Source: Alloprevotella sp. (GTDB taxonomy: Bacteria; Bacteroidota; Bacteroidia; Bacteroidales; Bacteroidaceae). From it: a stretch of DNA of 16,738 bases. The position numbers were made by a program, and so were the translations under genes. Each line of letters opens with the position of its first letter. Position 1 is the stretch's first letter. This document shows, piece by piece, positions 13,045 to 16,738 of the stretch. The notes under the pieces were generated by a model that was given only the letters and a program-made list of their open reading frames with translations, made no database searches and was not told the DNA's origin. The stretch lies in the NCBI GenBank assembly GCA_017477205.1, contig JAFUXE010000041.1, positions 1 to 16,738 on the forward strand, given 5' to 3'.

Positions 13045-13803
13045 ATGTCCCAGACTACTTCCAATTCGGGGCTGTACAATGCCCCTATGCCGCAACGTCC
13101 GCAGAACGCGCCTATGCAGCCTGCGCCGCAGACTCCTACGGGAGGAGTGACGCCGCAGATGGGCAGTGCAATGCCGCAAGGTGCCGTTCCTCCGCAGCCT
13201 TCTGGAGGCGGCGGGGGCAACACGTTGCTCTACGTGATTGTAGCCTTGCTTGCCGTGCTGCTTCTCGTGGGCGTTGTTGCCGCATTCCTGCTGTGGGGAG
13301 GAAAGTCGCGTGGTGCAGCTTCTCCCGCAGAGGAACCGAATGCCCGGTTCGCGGCCGTCGTCACGGACACGGTTGTTGTTCAGGAACGCGAAACACTTAT
13401 AGTGGCAGAGCCCGCCAACGCTACCGGCGATGCCTTGGAAACAACGCTCCTGCGCAAGATTGAGGCTTGGGACAGGATGCACCATCCCGGCGGCGAGGAA
13501 GAGGTTTTTGGGCTCTACGCCTCAAAGTCCGATTTCTATACCCGCACCTGCACGCGCAACGAGGTGGCAGACATTCTTCGCGACCTCTTCGCCAAGTCTC
13601 CCGACTACAAGCAGGTGAGCCACGACGTGCGCTTCTCCAAGATAAAGGCTGACGTTATGCGCTGCGACTTCACGAAATCTACTGTGAGCAATGGTGTCTC
13701 GCGCGACTATCCCTCCTATCTGGAGTTCACGCTTGTCGGCGACCAGTGGCTCATCACCTGCGAGAGCGACGGCGTCACCGACCACAACATCCGCAAGCGC
13801 TGA
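13045..13803 (+). CDS. Unknown single-pass membrane protein with a Pro/Gln-rich N-terminus
   Basis: 252 residues from the ATG at 13045; upstream in-frame starts lie inside nqrF and give no sensible sequence. Residues 12-58 are a low-complexity Pro/Gln/Met/Gly region ending in SGGGGG, then a strong membrane helix (61-84), a short Ala/Ser/Pro linker and a C-terminal soluble domain of about 150 residues including LRKIEAWDRMHHPGGEEE, SKSDFYTRTCTRNEVADIL and a strand-rich end (YLEFTLVGDQWLITCES). The last part resembles the NTF2-like style of fold but I cannot place it in a family. Probably anchored in the inner membrane with the C-terminal domain outside; not obviously related to Nqr. Overlaps no gene and starts 53 bases after nqrF. 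Confidence 0.7.
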   Translation: MSQTTSNSGLYNAPMPQRPQNAPMQPAPQTPTGGVTPQMGSAMPQGAVPPQPSGGGGGNTLLYVIVALLAVLLLVGVVAAFLLWGGKSRGAASPAEEPNARFAAVVTDTVVVQERETLIVAEPANATGDALETTLLRKIEAWDRMHHPGGEEEVFGLYASKSDFYTRTCTRNEVADILRDLFAKSPDYKQVSHDVRFSKIKADVMRCDFTKSTVSNGVSRDYPSYLEFTLVGDQWLITCESDGVTDHNIRKR

Positions 13804-13840
13804 TAGGGAGCTACACAATTATTATATATATGTATATGAA

Positions 13841-13870
13841 GGAGGGGCGCACCAAACGGTGTGCCCCTCC
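13841..13870. terminator. Bidirectional terminator between convergent genes
   Basis: GGAGGGGCGCACC (13841-13853), loop AAAC, GGTGTGCCCCTCC (13858-13870): 13-bp stem with one G-T wobble. It lies between the converging membrane-protein gene (stop 13803) and the OmpA lipoprotein gene (stop 13893), and probably serves both, though neither side has a long T tract. Confidence 0.75.
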
Positions 13871-13892
13871 TGGGATTTAGTTAAACATGATA

Positions 13893-14597
13893 TTACTGAG
13901 CGGCCTCAGCTTGTGCTGCGCGGATCATGTCATCGCTGGGGTAGATGTAAACCTCAACGCGGCGGTTCTGTTCGAGGGTGGGGTAGGTGGAGTCTTCGCC
14001 CTGACCTACGACAGCCTTGAAGCGGGAGCTGGGAACGCCAGCCGTTGCGAGGTAGTTACCTACGGACTTTGCGCGCTTCTCGGAGAGTTCCTGGTTCTTC
14101 ACCTTGCTGTCGGCAGCGGAGGTGTTCTTGAACTTCTGCGTGTCAGAGAAACCTACGATGTAGAGGTCCATGTCGTTTGTCAGACCGTTAGCAAACGTGG
14201 CGAGGTCCTGCTTAGCAGCAGCCGTGAGGGCATCCTGGCCCGTGCCGAAGAGCAGGCCGCTGGGGAACGTAACCTTTACGTAGTCGTAACCCTGCTCGTT
14301 CTGCAGAACTTCTGCTTCTGCGTTAGCAAGTTCGGCTGCCTTCTTGGCCTTGTCCATCTTGTTACCGATGATGAGGCCTGCCGTTGTGCCGGCAACAGCG
14401 CCGATAGCACCGCCGATGGCAGCGCCCTTACCCTTGTTGTTGCCACCGAGGAGAGCGCCGAGGACGGCACCTACTGCTGCGCCGCCAACGCCGATGCCCG
14501 TACCGAGCTTAGCCGTGTTGGAAGCGTTCTGGATGGCCTGACATCCGCTGAGGACAAGTGCTGCACTCAGCAGGAGAGCTGTGATTTTTGTTTTCAT
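13893..14597 (-). CDS. OmpA-family lipoprotein with glycine-zipper domain
   Basis: 234 residues. The signal peptide ends in a lipobox LSGC, with C19 the lipidation site. Residues 32-78 are a glycine-zipper (repeated GxxxG-like steps, GIGVGGAAVGAVLGALLGG and GGAIGAVAGTTAGLIIG), which can insert in or pack on membrane. Residues 105-220 are an OmpA C-terminal domain, normally peptidoglycan binding: TFPSGLLFGTG, VGFSDT in place of the common GHTD, LSEKRAKSVGNYL, and NRRVEVYI (211-218). It likely tethers the outer membrane to the wall. I chose the ATG at 14597 because the longer frame to 14645 adds a non-signal-like leader; the promoter distance also fits. Related to the YiaD type. Confidence 0.9.
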   Translation of the reverse strand: MKTKITALLLSAALVLSGCQAIQNASNTAKLGTGIGVGGAAVGAVLGALLGGNNKGKGAAIGGAIGAVAGTTAGLIIGNKMDKAKKAAELANAEAEVLQNEQGYDYVKVTFPSGLLFGTGQDALTAAAKQDLATFANGLTNDMDLYIVGFSDTQKFKNTSAADSKVKNQELSEKRAKSVGNYLATAGVPSSRFKAVVGQGEDSTYPTLEQNRRVEVYIYPSDDMIRAAQAEAAQ

Positions 14598-14653
14598 TGT
14601 GAATGGGATTAAAAGTTTATAGTTAAATAGAGTTTTTAAGTTCATTCCGCCTG

Positions 14654-14684
14654 CAAATGTAAGCGAAGTTTCCTAAAAGAGCAA
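14654..14684 (-). promoter_or_regulatory. Promoter of the OmpA lipoprotein gene
   Basis: On the minus strand TTG at 14684-14682, 20-base spacer, TACATTTG at 14661-14654, a close fit to the Bacteroidota consensus. The leader before the ATG at 14597 would be about 50 bases. Confidence 0.6.
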
Positions 14685-14714
14685 GAAATACGAGTTTTTT
14701 TGTCGCAAAATGCC

Positions 14715-14722
14715 TATCTTCG
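14715..14722 (+). promoter_or_regulatory. -7 element of the proS promoter
   Basis: TATCTTCG followed by C, a one-base variant of TAnnTTTG, 28 bases before the proS ATG. A TTG (14700-14702) upstream is closer than usual. It lies back-to-back with the lipoprotein promoter. Confidence 0.4.
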
Positions 14723-14750
14723 CGCCCAAAATGAAAATATAAGTAAACTT

Positions 14751-16235
14751 ATGGCAAAAGAACTGAAAGATCTGACGAAGCGCAGCGTGGACTACTCGCG
14801 CTGGTACAACGAACTCGTAGTAAAGGCGGAACTGGCAGAGCAGGCCGACGTGCGCGGCTGTATGGTCATCAAGCCCTACGGCTATGCTATCTGGGAGCGC
14901 ATACAGCAGTCCCTGGACGCCATGTTCAAGGAGACGGGCGTGCAGAACGTGTATTTCCCCATGCTCATCCCGAAGAGCTTCCTCTCCCGCGAAGCCGAGC
15001 ACGTGGAGGGATTTGCCAAGGAGTGCGCCGTCGTGACGCACTACCGCCTGAAGGCCAACCCTGATGGCGACGGCGTTGTTGTGGACCCTGCTGCCAAGCT
15101 GGAGGAGGAACTCATCATCCGTCCTACGAGCGAGACGACAATCTGGAACACATATAAGAAATGGATACATTCCTGGCGCGACCTGCCCCTGCTCTACAAC
15201 CAGTGGTGCAACGTGATGCGTTGGGAGATGCGCACGCGTCTGTTCCTGCGCACTTCCGAGTTCCTTTGGCAGGAAGGCCATACGGCCCACGCCACGAAGG
15301 AGGAAGCCGAAGCCCGCGCCAAGCAGATGCTGAAGGTGTATGCCGACTTCGCCGAGAAGTACCTCGCCGTTCCCGTCGTGCAGGGCGTGAAGAGCGAGAC
15401 GGAACGCTTCGCCGGAGCGCTCGACACCTATACCATCGAGGCCATGATGCAGGACGGCAAGGCCTTGCAGAGCGGCACGAGCCACTTCCTCGGTCAGAAC
15501 TTCGGACGCGCCTTTGGCGTGCAGTTCGTCAACAAGGAGAACCAGTTGGAGTACGCTTGGGCAACTTCGTGGGGCGTCAGCACACGCCTCATGGGTGCGC
15601 TCATCATGACCCACTCCGACGACAACGGTCTCGTATTGCCTCCGCACCTCGCCCCCATACAGGTGGTCATCGTGCCCATCTACAAGACCGACTCCGACCT
15701 GGAGCGCCTCAACGAACGCCTCGGACAGATCGAGGCCGAACTGCGCCGCCGCGGCATACGCGTGAAGTACGACAACGCCGACAACAAGCGTCCCGGCTTC
15801 AAGTTTGCCGACTACGAACTGAAGGGCGTGCCCGTACGCCTCGTCATGGGCGGTCGCGACCTCGAGCAGGGCACCATCGAACTCATGCGCCGCGACACCC
15901 TTGAGAAGGAAACGCTTTCCGTCGAGGGCATCGAGGACTACGTAGAGAAGCTGCTCGAGGAAATCCAGCAGAACATCTACCGCAAGGCAAAGACCTTCCT
16001 CGACGAACACATCTTCGAGTGCAACGACTACGAGGAGTTCAAGACGCGCGTCAAGGACGGCGGTTTCTTCCTCTGCCCCTGGGACGGTACGAAGGAGACG
16101 GAAGCCCGCATCAAGGAGGAGACGCAGGCCACTATCCGTTGCGTCCCCTTCGGCGTAAGCCAGGAGAACCCCGGCACGGACATGGTAAGCGGCCAGCCCG
16201 CAAAGTATCGCGTGCTCATCGCCCGCAGCTACTAA
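14751..16235 (+). CDS. proS: Prolyl-tRNA synthetase, archaeal/eukaryal type
   Basis: 494 residues; charges tRNA-Pro with proline. The length, the absence of the roughly 180-residue editing insertion of the E. coli type and the C-terminal extra domain ending in a Tyr (VLIARSY) mark the type-3 (archaeal/eukaryal-like) ProRS common in Bacteroidota. Class II motifs: RPTSETTIW (124-132), motif 2 [20 protein letters not shown] (157-176), motif 3 region [18 protein letters not shown]. Cysteines near the C-terminus (FLCPWD, IRCVPF) may belong to the zinc-like site of that domain. I chose the ATG at 14751; the longer frame to 14700 runs through the promoter. Confidence 0.96.
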   Translation: MAKELKDLTKRSVDYSRWYNELVVKAELAEQADVRGCMVIKPYGYAIWERIQQSLDAMFKETGVQNVYFPMLIPKSFLSREAEHVEGFAKECAVVTHYRLKANPDGDGVVVDPAAKLEEELIIRPTSETTIWNTYKKWIHSWRDLPLLYNQWCNVMRWEMRTRLFLRTSEFLWQEGHTAHATKEEAEARAKQMLKVYADFAEKYLAVPVVQGVKSETERFAGALDTYTIEAMMQDGKALQSGTSHFLGQNFGRAFGVQFVNKENQLEYAWATSWGVSTRLMGALIMTHSDDNGLVLPPHLAPIQVVIVPIYKTDSDLERLNERLGQIEAELRRRGIRVKYDNADNKRPGFKFADYELKGVPVRLVMGGRDLEQGTIELMRRDTLEKETLSVEGIEDYVEKLLEEIQQNIYRKAKTFLDEHIFECNDYEEFKTRVKDGGFFLCPWDGTKETEARIKEETQATIRCVPFGVSQENPGTDMVSGQPAKYRVLIARSY

Positions 16236-16260
16236 GCAGACATATAATATAATAATGTGT

Positions 16261-16288
16261 AAAGGACGGCTCACTCGGACCGTCCTTT
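16261..16288 (+). terminator. Terminator of proS
   Basis: AAAGGACGG (16261-16269) and CCGTCCTTT (16280-16288), 9-bp perfect stem with a 10-base loop, followed by TCTTGTG. It starts 26 bases after the proS stop codon. Confidence 0.8.
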
Positions 16289-16413
16289 CTTGTGCCCGCC
16301 CCTGCGGACGTGTGCAAGGCCGCGAGTCTTTTGCGGCTTGAAAACTTTGCGGCGTGCGCACGGAAACTTTCTGACGTCCCACATATTTTATCACGCTAAG
16401 CACCGAATTCTGT

Positions 16414-16498
16414 AAATTCAGCCTAAAAATGTACGTTTTTAGGCTGAATTTGTATATTTTTAGGCTAAAATTGTACATTTTCAGGCTGAATTTGGAGA
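16414..16498. repeat. 21-bp repeats of AGGCTGAATTTG type, three direct and one inverted
   Basis: Direct units of 21 bp start at 16436, 16457 and 16478 (cores TTTTTAGGCTGAATTTG, TTTTTAGGCTAAAATTG, TTTTCAGGCTGAATTTG; AGGCT at 16441, 16462, 16483). A fourth copy in inverse orientation lies at 16414-16434. AAATTCAGCCTAAAAA (16414-16429) and TTTTTAGGCTGAATTT (16436-16451) make a perfect 16-bp stem with a 6-base loop. No gene overlaps. Confidence 0.8.
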
Positions 16499-16501
16499 AT
16501 G

Positions 16502-16598
16502 TGTGCCTACCTCGAAGATTTTCTGTGCGCACGCGGAGGAATTTCTGTGCGCACGCGGAGGAATTTGTGTGCGCACGCGGAGGAATTTGTGTGCGCAC
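16502..16598. repeat. 22-bp tandem array with GTGCGCAC palindrome
   Basis: Units start at 16524, 16546 and 16568, with a partial one at 16590 (TGTGCGCAC only) and a degenerate, in-phase one at 16502. Each full unit is TGTGCGCAC, then GCGGAGGAATTT, then C or G. The three full copies differ only at the last base. GTGCGCAC is self-complementary. From 16289 to 16738 I see no gene, only this array, the 21-bp array and five GTTGA motifs. Confidence 0.85.
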
Positions 16599-16738
16599 TG
16601 TAGTTTAACGATTTTGGTTGACTACTTTCAGTCTTATTTGTAATGTGGGTTGACCTTGGTTGATACTTAATTTTAGTTTCAGTTGACAGCTGTCGTTGCC
16701 TATTTATATTTTCAGTTGACTGTGTTTTTTGTTATTCA

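Noticed and set aside
16414..16598. The phased arrays as a CRISPR array
   Set aside because: Units are contiguous with no unique spacers of 25-40 bp, and the units are too short.
14673..16598. 641-codon open frame on the minus strand opposite proS
   Set aside because: It is the antisense shadow of proS in GC-rich DNA, and its N-terminal part translates the 21-bp and 22-bp arrays into repetitive peptides (NFSLKIYKFSLK-like). No family features.

Overview
The window looks like a chromosomal segment of a Bacteroidales bacterium, most likely Prevotellaceae. The support is: promoters of the Bacteroidota type (TTG about 20 bp from TAnnTTTG) before several genes, almost no Shine-Dalgarno sequences, a complete nqrABCDEF operon, a 306-residue SerA of the Bacteroidota variety, an HU-type protein with a C-terminal extension, an archaeal/eukaryal-type ProRS and an OmpA-family lipoprotein with a glycine-zipper. 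The core is fairly GC-rich; positions 1 to about 1300 are visibly more AT-rich and carry a defence-type gene, so they look like accessory DNA.

Layout. (1) 1-2160: accessory region. It holds an Abi_2/AbiF-like HEPN protein (370-1251, minus) with a structured, promoter-bearing noncoding stretch beyond its 3' end, a REP-like nested palindrome, a small HTH regulator (1495-1941, minus) bracketed by 33-bp direct repeats, and a possible 42-aa small protein upstream of it. (2) 2195-5578, minus: serine biosynthesis operon serC-serA-DUF1015, ended by a strong terminator. (3) 5579-5948: divergent regulatory region with two different helically phased tandem arrays (21 bp x2 and 22 bp x4), then an HU-winged helix fusion protein (5949-6548, plus). 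(4) 6658-12991, plus: the sodium-pumping NADH:quinone oxidoreductase operon nqrA-B-C-D-E-F. Two gaps between its genes contain copies of the same element, which encodes a four-helix-bundle (S23/IVP, Avd-like) protein and is flanked by GTAAAAA-type inverted repeats. The copy between nqrE and nqrF is full length; the one between nqrA and nqrB is internally deleted. (5) 13045-13803: unknown single-pass membrane protein. (6) 13893-14597, minus: OmpA-family lipoprotein, converging on it across a shared terminator and divergent from proS. (7) 14751-16235, plus: proS and its terminator. (8) 16289-16738: no gene seen; two further phased tandem arrays (21 bp and 22 bp) and scattered GTTGA motifs.

How the parts fit. 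SerC and SerA carry out two successive reactions of the phosphorylated serine pathway (SerA then SerC), and the DUF1015 protein in the same operon shares a DGHHR motif with ParB/SerK-type proteins, so a serine or phosphoserine role is plausible but not shown. Nqr couples NADH oxidation by quinone to sodium export, and the visible cofactor residues (NqrB and NqrC flavin threonines, NqrD/E cysteines, NqrF ferredoxin cysteines) are intact. The candidates most worth follow-up are the IVP-type elements nested in the nqr operon, the AbiF-like gene with its possible partner RNA, and the phased palindromic array that overlaps the promoter of the HU fusion gene.
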